From Emydura subglobosa (taxonomy: Eukaryota; Chordata; Testudines; Chelidae), in assembly GCA_007922225.1 (NCBI GenBank), contig ML679971.1:951347-1015346 (forward strand): a DNA stretch of 64,000 bases, written 5' to 3'. Below are positions 33,905-42,714 of this stretch, in pieces. Every line of letters starts with the position of its first letter. The first letter of the stretch is position 1. Made by a program: the position numbers and the translations under genes. The notes below the pieces were generated by a model. It was given only the letters and a program-made list of their open reading frames with translations, made no database searches and was not told the DNA's origin.

Positions 33905-34600
33905 GTCCATGAGATTCTGAAGGCATTGCATAGCAGCAAGCCTGGGGAGCATTTGGGAATACAAAGGGTTCAAAGTCAGTACTATTGTCCTGAATGACAA
34001 AGAACTGTGATAAAGTCGTGCTATGCCTGTTGGGCCCATACATACAGCTCATACTACATCCAGCGCACCTATGGTTACCACCCAGATGAGATGCCATCTA
34101 GAGAGGGTATCTATGGATATTCTGGGACCCCTATATGACAGAGGCTGTTGGTACAGCCTCATGATTGCAAACTACTTTTCGAAGTAGACTGAGGCTCGTC
34201 CACTGCCTGACCAAGAGGCACAAACAGTTGCTAAGATATTTGTTGAGCAGTTTGTCTGCCACTATGGCATACCTCACTCCTTGCACACTGACTAAAGGTG
34301 AAACTTTGAGTCATGTTTGTTCGAAGGGGTGTGTGAGACCTCTTCAAGATAAATCAGACTCTCACTACACTTTACCACCCACAGTCAGATAGGCTGGTGG
34401 AAGGTTTAAACTATACACTGACAACTGTGTTGTCATACTTTGTGAATATCAATCAACAGAACTAGGAGAGCTTGCTTCCCTACACCATGATGGCCTACAG
34501 GCCTAGTGTGCAGTTGTCTATGGGGTACACAACACATATGATGAAGGTAGTCTCATGCCCAAACATTTTGGTAGGAATTGCTGACAGATATCACAGAAGA
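33905..34600 (+). pseudogene. Gypsy-type integrase remnant
   Basis: The zinc-finger start 'VHEILKALHSSKPGEHLGI' begins right after the LTR target duplication. The core contains 'LERVSMDILGPL' with the first catalytic Asp at 34116-34118, then 'IANYFSK', 'LPDQEAQTVAKIFVEQFV' and 'YGIPHSLHTD' with the second Asp at 34290-34292, and 'YHPQSDRLVEGLN' with the Glu at 34400-34402. Spacing (58 codons, then about 36) fits a D,D-35-E integrase. All three residues survive, but a stop follows the second Asp directly, another lies after 'YFSK', and a frameshift precedes the Glu. Confidence 0.8.
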
Positions 34601-35267
34601 GTACACTGATCCCACACTTTACTTACACAAGTGACTGGCATGCTCAGTATTTTTTGTTGAAGCACCACCAGAGCAGGGTCACTCAGAGACAGAAGGACCA
34701 CTATGATTTAAGGGTGTATGCCCAGATACACCAGGAGGATGAACTGATTTTGGTCAAGGACCACAAAAGGAAAAGGGGTTTGAGCACCAAGTTACAAGAG
34801 ATGTACAAGAGTCCATACAGGTGGTCAACCGTGTGTCAGAGATAATCTGTGAACTATCCCCTGCTCTGGGAATAGTTTTGTCCTACACTACAATCGCCGT
34901 GGCCCAACTGAAGATAGGACCAACTTGCAACAACAGACCTGGGCAATGGTCAAAAAACTCTGGTGGTCAAACAGGGCAGTGAAGAGGACCAGATCTGGGT
35001 GACGGTGTGTGTGCCATCTAACCTTGCTATGGCTTCTCCGGGTGTGGCGTTATCAGAGGGAACCAAGTCTGGTGACAAGAGGGAACTTGTGGGGGTCACC
35101 CCAGCAACAGAACCTACCCCACAGAATGGAGGTGAACCTATAATCGACCCAGAACTAAGAGGGAATGTGAGGCTGTAGAGAGCACACAGTGCCCCCTGCT
35201 GGCACCAAGACTTCCACATGGACTAGTGCTGGACATGAGGACGCATCCTTTTCAGACCAGAGGGCAG
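34601..35267 (+). pseudogene. Integrase C-terminal and 3' untranslated remnant
   Basis: The 34654-34845 frame ('KHHQSRVTQRQKDHYDLRV') resembles the segment after the integrase core. The rest to the LTR has stops. A purine-rich 'cagaccagagggcag' just before 35268 could be the polypurine tract that primes second-strand synthesis. Confidence 0.5.
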
Positions 35268-35916
35268 TGTGATGGATCTGCACTGTAGGGGATTACTGCT
35301 GCCATCACCCCCCTTCCCACTGCACTTCCCCTGGCCAGGTAGGGGAAAGGTCCTGAATTCAGAAGTGGTTGACATCTGTTTGGAAGCTGAAGCAGCAGCC
35401 ACATGACAAGCAGAGAGAAGCCAGAGGAACTGAGGACAGAGTCGTGTGTGGAACAGATTGTGATTGCCAGACCTGGGTACAGGTCTGTGTGGAAATGAAA
35501 GAAAGCAGCAGCGGCTGGGCAGGGAGCCAGTGTGGAGGTGCCCCACTTAGAGACTGACTGAGCTGGTCTGGAACCCGGCAAGCTCCTATTTGCTTGGATA
35601 GAGAGTAGACTGGAAAAGGCACTCCAGGCACTCGGTCTGAAGAGCCCTGGCTCTTGACTGGACTGCCCCAGGGACCCAAACAAGAACCATTATTGCTCAC
35701 TTTGAACTTTAACTGTTGGAATCTGTGCCCCTGGGCTATTTGCCGTCTTCCCTTTTCCTGCCAGCTCTAGTAAAAACCTTTCCTTTGGCCATGTGTCTGA
35801 GTGGTTATTGGGACCCACCAGATTAGCTCCTACAAGGCCTAGTGCTTGAAGCACCTATACTATGATTGCTACTGTACCCTAGGAATTTGGAGTAAAGAGT
35901 AACCCTCATCATTACA
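35268..35916 (+). mobile_element. Probable 3' LTR of the Gypsy element
   Basis: It starts 'tgtgatggatctgcactg' after a purine-rich tract and ends 'ctcatcattaca', giving TG...CA termini and 649 bp. Overlapping frames on both strands inside it have no domains. No 5' partner was found, so the identification rests on ends, position and length. Confidence 0.6.
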
Positions 35917-35997
35917 CATCTAAAGGTCTCACCGAACTAATCAGCATGCCATGAAGACTTATGTGGCCCTTAATCACTTAGGGAAAGTAGTGCATTT

Positions 35998-36069
35998 AGG
36001 CCTGACCCAAGGGCCATTGTAGTCAATGGAAAGTCTGCTATTGACTTCAGTGGGCTTTGGACCAGGCCC
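35998..36069. repeat. Compact hairpin repeat with two 'ATTGACTTCAGTGG' cores
   Basis: 'ggcctgacccaagggccatt' on the left pairs with 'gggctttggaccaggccc' on the right, and 'gtagtcaatgg' pairs with 'ctattgacttcagt'. The 72-bp unit would fold into a long hairpin with few mismatches. The same core recurs in the window. Confidence 0.8.
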
Positions 36070-36689
36070 GTAATTCAGTTAAATGTAATCCACGCTCATC
36101 CTTATGTCTTGCAGGAATGAATTTCTTAGTCTAGGCCTTGCTCCTGTGTCCATTCTCTTTCCTGCATTTGTGAGCCTCACATCACACAACAATTTGTTGT
36201 TCTTGTGGAACGTAGCAATCCTGGGTATGGAGAGAGTGACTTTCAGGTAGAGGGAACCACTCTTACGGAAGGGTTAGAATCACAGACAGATCTTGAACTC
36301 CATATTTATTCAGAGGGAAGCCAATACAGAGAGCCAACTCGGGGGGATGTGTTCAGAAGTCATATTCCTAAGTACAAACTATTGCACCAGTTGGAAGTAT
36401 TTTAAGGTGTATGCCTTCATTCCTGATTATGAGTTGGAATAGTCAGGGCTGGAGGTCATGAGTTCATTATGCACCAAGGCCTGCTTCTGATAGGTCAGGG
36501 CACAATCACTTGGCCACTTGCAGAAGGAAGTGGGCTTTCTTAACCACTATGGTCATCTGAGACTAGAACACTGGTTAGTCAAAACAGTTCAAGGTTATCA
36601 GGAGTCCATCCCACCCAATTACCTCCAAACTTAGATCTCACACATACACTGTAGAGTTTGGAACCTAGAAAGGAGACCATTGAGGCTTT
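36070..36689. other. No gene recognised
   Basis: Unique-looking, with a 66-codon frame at 36205-36405 lacking any domain. Confidence 0.4.
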
Positions 36690-36806
36690 TAGACTGTAAA
36701 CTGGTTGGGAAGGACAATTATTTTCTGTGTTTGTACAGCACCTCGCTCAATGGGACCCTGACAGAGTTAAGACCTTTAGGTGCTACTGCACTATAGGTGT
36801 TTCACA
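36690..36806 (+). mobile_element. SINE tail fragment
   Basis: 'agactgtaaactggttggga', 'ttctgtgtttgtacagcacc' and 'caatgggaccctgacagagt' match the tail also present at 59165-59306. This is the 3' end of a CORE-type SINE, sense strand. Confidence 0.7.
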
Positions 36807-37389
36807 ATGAGCCCTAAATGGAACTTTACAATCTACAGCATAGAACATAATGGGAACAATCATGTCAGCATTTATGACTATCCTTAGGTGATTCAATTGT
36901 TTTTTTCTAACTCCTCAACTGTTCTGATCAGACACCATTGTGTTAGTGATAAGTTCTTAGATCTAAAGTCATAGTGACAGAAGAAAACATGTTTAAACAG
37001 CACAACCATCAGGATGTGAATTTGGTGCCCATGTAATAGTCAAGTGACATCATGGGATTCCATGTTTATTTGTCTGAATCGCTGCCAGCTGAGCAAAGTT
37101 GCCCTGGAATCTCAAATTCAAGCTTTTTTCCTTCTTGTGCATCACTGCAAGTCAAATATTCTACAGACCAATTTACGTCCTCATTTATAGCTAAGCAACC
37201 CCATTGTCTTCAAAATATTCTGTCAGTGCCATCAATAGGGTGCATGGTTGCAACTAATTAACCCTGGAACTGAAGTTTAAATAGTTGATATAGGAGTTAG
37301 AAAAAAAATAATCCAGCTCACTTGGTCTGAGCTACACTTACTCTGCATGGCTAACATAAGTAATCAGTAATACAACAGAATGAAAAGCC
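36807..37389. other. No gene recognised
   Basis: Featureless apart from a short A-run near 37302. Confidence 0.4.
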
Positions 37390-37730
37390 AGTTTCAGAAT
37401 TTTTTGGAAATCAATAATTTGAATAAAAATTTAGATTTGGGTTCACCAAAACGTTATTTCAATTTTAATCTTTTAAAATATTTATCTTAAATTAACAAAT
37501 TTTAAAGTGAAGAGTTGTTTTGAACCAAAAGGTGGATTTTTTTTTTTTTGTTTAAAGTGTGTTGAAATGGGATGCTCCCATCACTTCAAAAAATTTCAAC
37601 TTTTTTTGGAAATGGGAAATTTATTGAAAACCAAACTTTTCTTGCAAACTATTTTGGTTTTGACAAATTAGCATTTTTTGAAAAAAACAAAAAACAAAAC
37701 CATGGTCAGAACGTTCCCAACCAGTTCTAC
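37390..37730. repeat. A/T-rich foldback repeat
   Basis: Repeated 'aaatttcaac', 'ttttggaaat' and 'ttgaaaacc' words with complementary partners, ending 'aacgttcccaaccagttcta'. The same ending closes the 18.8-kb copy. Confidence 0.55.
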
Positions 37731-37989
37731 AAATAAATTGGAGAACAGGCAGAGGGAGGATCAGGAACGTGTAGAGATCAGCTACTAAGGAAAGATTATT
37801 AGTCATGGATGTGACCAGGAGGAGAAACTACAGCACACAAGCATTTGAAGATCATGAACATCAGAAACCCAATCATTTGGGGTAATCAACAAAAGATTAC
37901 CCATTAATTAGATCTCATTCCTCCCATTTAAATCTAGGATGTAACTCAAGATAAAGCTTCCTTACAGCCATATCTATTAGACTGTAGAG

Positions 37990-38068
37990 TAGTATTGCAG
38001 GTGTAATGGTGGAAGGCCTAGATGACCTATTTGGTCTTTTCCATCCTTAACTTCCAAGATTCTGTGCA
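37990..38068 (+). mobile_element. CR1 LINE, 3' terminus
   Basis: 'gtggaaggcctagatgacct' then 'ttggtcttttccatcctta' and 'gattctgtg' form a CR1 3' end in sense orientation. Confidence 0.65.
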
Positions 38069-38235
38069 TCAGATATGAAGTGGACACTTCTGGCCACTTG
38101 GCTATTGGACTCTTACAGCTATAAGAAAGCATATGGTAGGTGTTAAAGTTAGCCAAAGGAGAGATCCTGCATTATTCTCTGTGAGCAATTGAAACAGAAG
38201 ATTAAAAAGTGGGGAAAAACCTAAGTCAGTATAGA

Positions 38236-38996
38236 TGCTACTCATCTCATCTGAGTGCCTCCTAATAGCTGGGTGTGGTGCTGCAATCTTTTCCCCCCCT
38301 GATCCTGGCACCCCTGAAGATTGCCAACCTTTCTCAGCAGGTCTTCAGTGCTCATCCGTCTGGCTAAGTCACATAATCAAAATTGAAGGAAACCCTTCTG
38401 GGGGGTAGCAAAGATTTTAACAAAAAATACTGCCCTCCCTAGGATCTTCAGTCCTGACTCTGGTCCCTTTAAATCTAGGTCCTTTTCTTGGTCTTTTAAA
38501 AACTAGTTGTATCCCCTTTACAGGACTCAGGCCACTCCAGAAATGGGTGGTTGGGGAACCAGGCCCACCCACTACTCCAGGTCCCAACTCAGGGACCCTA
38601 TACACAGCAGCCATGTGTCACTGCCTCTTGTTTGCTGTTGCTAGTCCCTGGCCCTTTTCCCACTTAATCCCTTTCTTTCACCCATTACCTTAGGGTTACA
38701 GTTCTCTGTCAGGTTTTCTTCCTCCTTGTTGAATGCAAAATACCAAATCCATTTTCCAATTCTCCCTCAAGCACCTGTGACCAGCAAGGAGCATCCTTCC
38801 TTGCACCTCTGATCCCAACCAGGAACTGACCTGCTCAGGCCCTGCAGGTCCTTTTATCTGAGCCTGCGGGGCTCTGATTGGCTTCTTCTGCACATCCTTT
38901 CTAGGCAGGCCTGAAGTAACCACCGTTGCTGCTCCTTCCCTGGGGCAGGTTGTGGTAGGACTTTGGGCCACGAAGGGCCTGGTACACCCCGTTACA
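38236..38996 (-). mobile_element. LTR of an endogenous retrovirus, minus strand
   Basis: On the minus strand it begins 'tgtaacggggtgtaccaggc' (complement of 38977-38996). A CCAAT word ('agccaatcag', complement of 38874-38883) is followed 20 bases later by a TATA-like 'agataaaagg' (complement of 38850-38859), the order of a U3 promoter. Another fragment related to its far end is at 62996-63060. About 761 bp and non-coding. The distal boundary is approximate. Confidence 0.6.
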
Positions 38997-40271
38997 ATAT
39001 CAAACCCATCTGAGCTCCTGCAAGGAACTTTGTAAATCATGAATAGTTTTACTATGCATCGTACTTCCTCCATGTGAAGCAAAAAAGAGATTTCCTGCTG
39101 TGAATTTTAGCTAAAGTAGTAAACTTCATAAATAGCCTGTAATTTAACACCTATGTTACTAGGGGAGGTATGGGAGTTAGAGAGCTACAGAGACACAAAG
39201 TGTGGCATTAGGTCAATACTCCAGATCAAGTTTGGTCTTGTACCAATAGTTACTGTCGTGCTCTTTCCCATTTTTGCCTTTCATTGTGTGTGGGGGAGAG
39301 GGGTGCTATTCAAAGCAAATACTCTCCTGGTCTTTTCGACAACACAGGAGCCCAGAATCCAATGCATCAATAAATCATCTGCATTCATGAATGGCCCTAC
39401 AGTAATAAGCCAACACATGTAGCCTACACCCTTCAGGTTACCTATTCAGTAGGAGCCCAACAGGCCACAGAAGTAGCTCTGGGAAGACACGTGCAACCCC
39501 TTTAAAGAATCAGCAAGAGGGCAACGTCTCCAGCCCAGGTATGGAGCAGGGCTAGTTCCAAAGGGATAGAAATCCCTTCCCCCACACTTAATCCATACCT
39601 AGGCTTTTCTTTCCCTAAGGTAGAGTCCTTTCCATTTACCAGGTTTGAAAACCCCAAACAGAGGGATAAAACCCAGTCAGCTGCTCTCCAGGACTTTCCT
39701 TTTTTTCAGGGAGAGCCAGCTGATTTTCCAACTCACCAAGTGGATGAACACTCTGTACCCGGACTTCCCTTCCCCTCAGGCAGCCCCATCGCGCCTTCCC
39801 TCTCCTTTAGACAAGGGCCTAGCTCTCAGGCCCCTGGAACCAGCTCCTTCCAGACTCAGCAGAGAGATCATCTCCCTTTACCAGGGGACCCAGTCCCCGG
39901 AAACCTGTTTTCTCCCTTTTATTTCTTGTTTCCCCCCCCGCTCATTCCTTCCAGATGGAGCCATTTGCGGCCTGACAGTTAACCCCTTCCTGTCCTGGCA
40001 CAGCGTGAAGTTTTCACATCCCCATCCCAGTGCTCTATACAGCTCATAAAATAATAGTGACATGTATAACAATGCAGCCCAATATTCATAAGTGACCCTA
40101 TGGAAATAAAGGGGTGCCTTCAAGCTACAGCCCAGGAGCAGTTATACCAAAAGCCAGGGTGCAGAGTTACGCACAATGCACACCTTCTCATTGTGGAGTG
40201 TGTGTGCGCCAAGGAAAGGGCAGGAATTCTTTTCAAGCAGCTAGCAGTGGTGCCAGCATGACAAGTCACTA
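38997..40271. other. Unclassified; pyrimidine-rich part may be LTR-derived
   Basis: The part from 39.44 to 40.04 kb is C/T-rich ('cttcccttcccctcag', 'ctgttttctccctttt') with overlapping frames of 134, 80 and 81 codons that I do not accept as genes. It has the texture of an LTR but no clear ends. Confidence 0.3.
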
Positions 40272-40500
40272 GAGGGGCATAGAATTATAGATGTGTAGGA
40301 ATGGAAGGGACCTCAAGAGGTCATCTAGTCCAGTCCCTTGCACTGAGGCAGGACTAAGTATTATCTAGACCATCCCGGACAGGTGTTTGTCTAACCTATT
40401 CTTAAAAACCTCCAATGACGGAGATTCCACAACCTCTCTAGGTAATTTGTTCCAGTGCTTAACTACCCTGACAGTTAGGAAGGTTTTTTTTCCAACTGCA
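40272..40500 (-). pseudogene. CR1 LINE 3' end with ORF2 C-terminus, minus strand
   Basis: On the minus strand the frame reads 'KTFLTVRVVKHWNKLPREVV' and 'SLEVFKNRLDKHLSGMV', ending at 40365, followed by the 3' tail to 'catagaattatagatgtgta'. The same tail protein is seen at 58.6 kb. The copy is truncated upstream at about 40500, where unrelated sequence begins, so the rest of that 87-codon frame is not CR1. Confidence 0.85.
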
Positions 40501-40568
40501 TCAAAAAGAGGTGGTTCCCTCCCTCCTCTATCTGTCTTGGGAGCCTCTGGGCCCAATGTCCAAAAGAG

Positions 40569-40686
40569 GCCAGATTTTCGGAGGTGCTCAGCATGTTGGG
40601 TCCTGCGCTCTTGCAAAATACTGGCCACAGGTGCACCAAGGGGACCCTCAGTTATAGGTGATGCTGAGCACTTGAAAATCGGAGCT
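40569..40686. repeat. Foldback repeat, 'ccagattttcggaggtgctcag' type
   Basis: 'gattttcggaggtgctcagc' on the left pairs with 'gctgagcacttgaaaatcgg' on the right, around a 65-base centre with a second small inverted part ('aaaatactggcca'). It lies 70 bp from the CR1 truncation point. Confidence 0.75.
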
Positions 40687-41269
40687 CAGGCTCGTTTGAA
40701 AAACTGCATCCACCAATGCTGCCTCTGGGGCATTCCCTCTGCCATCCCACAGTACTGCTCAGACCCCCAGGGCCCAGCGTATCCTGCTATCAGATGACAA
40801 ACCACCAAATAACGATGAACAGTAATCATATTAGGACAAGAATTCCTTTAGAGTCCCCTGGACTTCTCCCCACCCTCAGAATGTTTGCTCTTTCATACTT
40901 CAGTGGAGAATTGTGTTATCTCCACGAGTTGTGATCGGGCTTAGTGCAGCAATGTTTTGTAACGTTATACAGCCCCCAGCCCCACCCATAAGACATCAGC
41001 TAACTGAATGGGACAAGATGCCTAATTGATCTGAACTGGGGCTCTTCTCCTTTATTAAAAAGCTATCTGGAAGGAAAAGAGGGAGAAAAGAGAGAGAGAA
41101 CTTCCTCCCCCCCCCTTCTCCTCTGAAGGAAGCAGCAGTGTCTCCTTGCAGAACGACAACCCTCAGGATACAGCAGTTGTCTTCAAATCTGTGACCATAA
41201 AAAATCATTATCTCTGTGAAATACAGCAATTTGGGAGATAATCAAACAGTGACCAGGGGGCATAGCTGC
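40687..41269. other. No gene recognised
   Basis: Unique-looking with a C-run at 41107-41115. Confidence 0.4.
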
Positions 41270-41480
41270 CAATCTGAAGGATTATGCTCTGTGCACGCTT
41301 GATTCCGTCTGACCTTCCTCCGAGCCAGCTGTCAGCTTGGCGAAAACGCACACGGATCGACTCGGGGCACATTCATTAGACTGTCTTCGGTGAAGAAGTC
41401 ATTTGCATAAAACCCCAGCTTTCTTAATTAGTACTTCATTTTTCCCTTGACTTATTTTGTGGCTAAGTTCACTCGATTTT
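41270..41480. promoter_or_regulatory. Candidate conserved non-coding element or enhancer
   Basis: Repeat-free sequence with an E-box/TALE-like 'cagctgtcag' (41326-41335), an octamer-like 'atttgcataa' (41401-41410) and a homeodomain core 'taatta' (41425-41430) within about 100 bp, plus several CpG-containing words ('cacacggatcgactcgggg') that are rare in neutral reptile DNA. A poly(T) tract follows at 41479-41500. Conservation is inferred. Confidence 0.4.
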
Positions 41481-42255
41481 TCTTTTTTTTTTTTTTTTTT
41501 AAACTTGCCAAAAAATGTAGTGTAGGGGGTGGAGGAGTTATGATAAAAAAAAAAAAGGTGGGGAAAGGAAGGAATATGATTTTCAAATTGACTTGGTGAT
41601 AATTAGCCTATTAACATTTTCAGAGATATAGGAGGTTTCTAAGTATACAAAAAAATCAGAAGGCAAAAAGAATATTGTATTTGAGATTCATCATCTAAAC
41701 CCCTGAGTTGAGGATATTCTAGTGTTGGGAAGGAAAGTCTGCACCTCCTGTATACTGAAAAACCTCACACTCTGATCCTTGTCCCAGACCATGTACATGT
41801 GGTCAAAAGCAATTTAGTAAAATTCTGCTCCTCCACATTTCCAGGGTGAGTCACATCCTTCCAGTTGGCCAAAGAAAATATCATTGTGTTTTGTTTTGTT
41901 GATCATTATGGGCTAAGAGTCGGTGAATAGTTTGAGTTTGAGATAAATTGCCCACATGTTCTGGTTTTACCAGGACAATCCCATTTGTTTTCTTATGTAC
42001 CAGGAATTTCTTACATGACACTTGAAACATCCAGGTTTTGAATTTCATCATTCAAGACATTTGGTCATTTAACAGTGTTTGTACAAAGATGTATGGCTAT
42101 ACAGATTAGAATTTGCTTTGTGTTCACTAGAAGCATACAGGTCAGGGGAATGACTATTCCATGTGACTAATACTGTTTGGAGTAAACAGATAAATTGAAT
42201 GATATAGACATTATCAAAGCTGTTCTTTTGTTCTACGTGGATATTAATGACACCC
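41481..42255. other. No gene; T-run and A-run
   Basis: Homopolymers at 41479-41500 (T) and 41545-41557 (A). The rest is AT-rich and featureless. Confidence 0.4.
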
Positions 42256-42350
42256 AGATCTGAGGAAGAGCTCTGTGTAAGCTTGAAAACTTGTCTCTTT
42301 CACCAACAGAAGTTGATCAAATAAAATATATTACCTCTCCTTCTTTGTCT
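42256..42350 (+). mobile_element. Foldback MITE, family A, half copy
   Basis: 'gatctgaggaagagctctgt', 'cttgtctctttcaccaacag', 'aagttgatcaaataaaatat' and 'attacctctccttctttgtc' form the right half of the MITE seen at 2.3 and 3.6 kb. Confidence 0.75.
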
Positions 42351-42714
42351 TATTAATGGCACTTGGATGTTTCATGATATACAGGAAAATATATGCCTCA
42401 ATTGGAGAGTACACTAATTTTAATCACTTGAGTTGTCCCATTGATGCTTAAGTCCCTTCCTGAATCAGAACCTAAATTACTGAAGGGAGATGGGTGCAGG
42501 AAGGAAATCCACATTTTTTATAATTGTCTGCTTTCATAGGACCATATTCCAACCTTAAAGTATGCCAACACAAGAGAGTCCCACTGTCTGAGTTTGTAGA
42601 TATTCTTGACCATTTTGCAAAGTGGTGCAAAAATGTATTCAAGGCAAAATTCTGCTCTCAGATCCATGTTGCTGATTTCAGCTCCAATTTCTCAATTCTT
42701 TTCCAATAGTGGAA
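42351..42714. other. No gene recognised
   Basis: Unique-looking sequence between the MITE half and the CR1 copy. Confidence 0.35.

Larger units (their letters stand above)
29400..35916 (+). mobile_element. Decayed Ty3/Gypsy-type LTR retrotransposon, split twice
   Basis: A plus-strand pol order of protease, reverse transcriptase, RNase H and integrase is legible in broken frames and is followed by a probable 3' LTR. Integrase after RNase H is the Ty3/Gypsy and retrovirus arrangement. No envelope-like region or membrane segment is seen. A CR1 fragment (30547-30919) and an unrelated 1082-bp LTR (32819-33900) are inserted. The 5' LTR is not recognisable and probably lost, the left boundary abutting a SINE being approximate. 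Frameshifts and stops are present in every domain, so no part can be expressed as a working protein. Confidence 0.8.

Noticed and set aside
35223..35700. Three overlapping minus-strand frames of 107-143 codons
   Set aside because: They lie wholly inside the probable 3' LTR and overlap one another in different frames.
39645..40123. 134-codon plus-strand and 81-codon minus-strand frames
   Set aside because: They lie in pyrimidine-rich sequence, are Pro/Ser-rich without domains, and are more likely part of an old LTR.
40387..40797. 136-codon plus-strand frame
   Set aside because: It is antisense to the CR1 ORF2 tail on the minus strand and runs into a foldback repeat.
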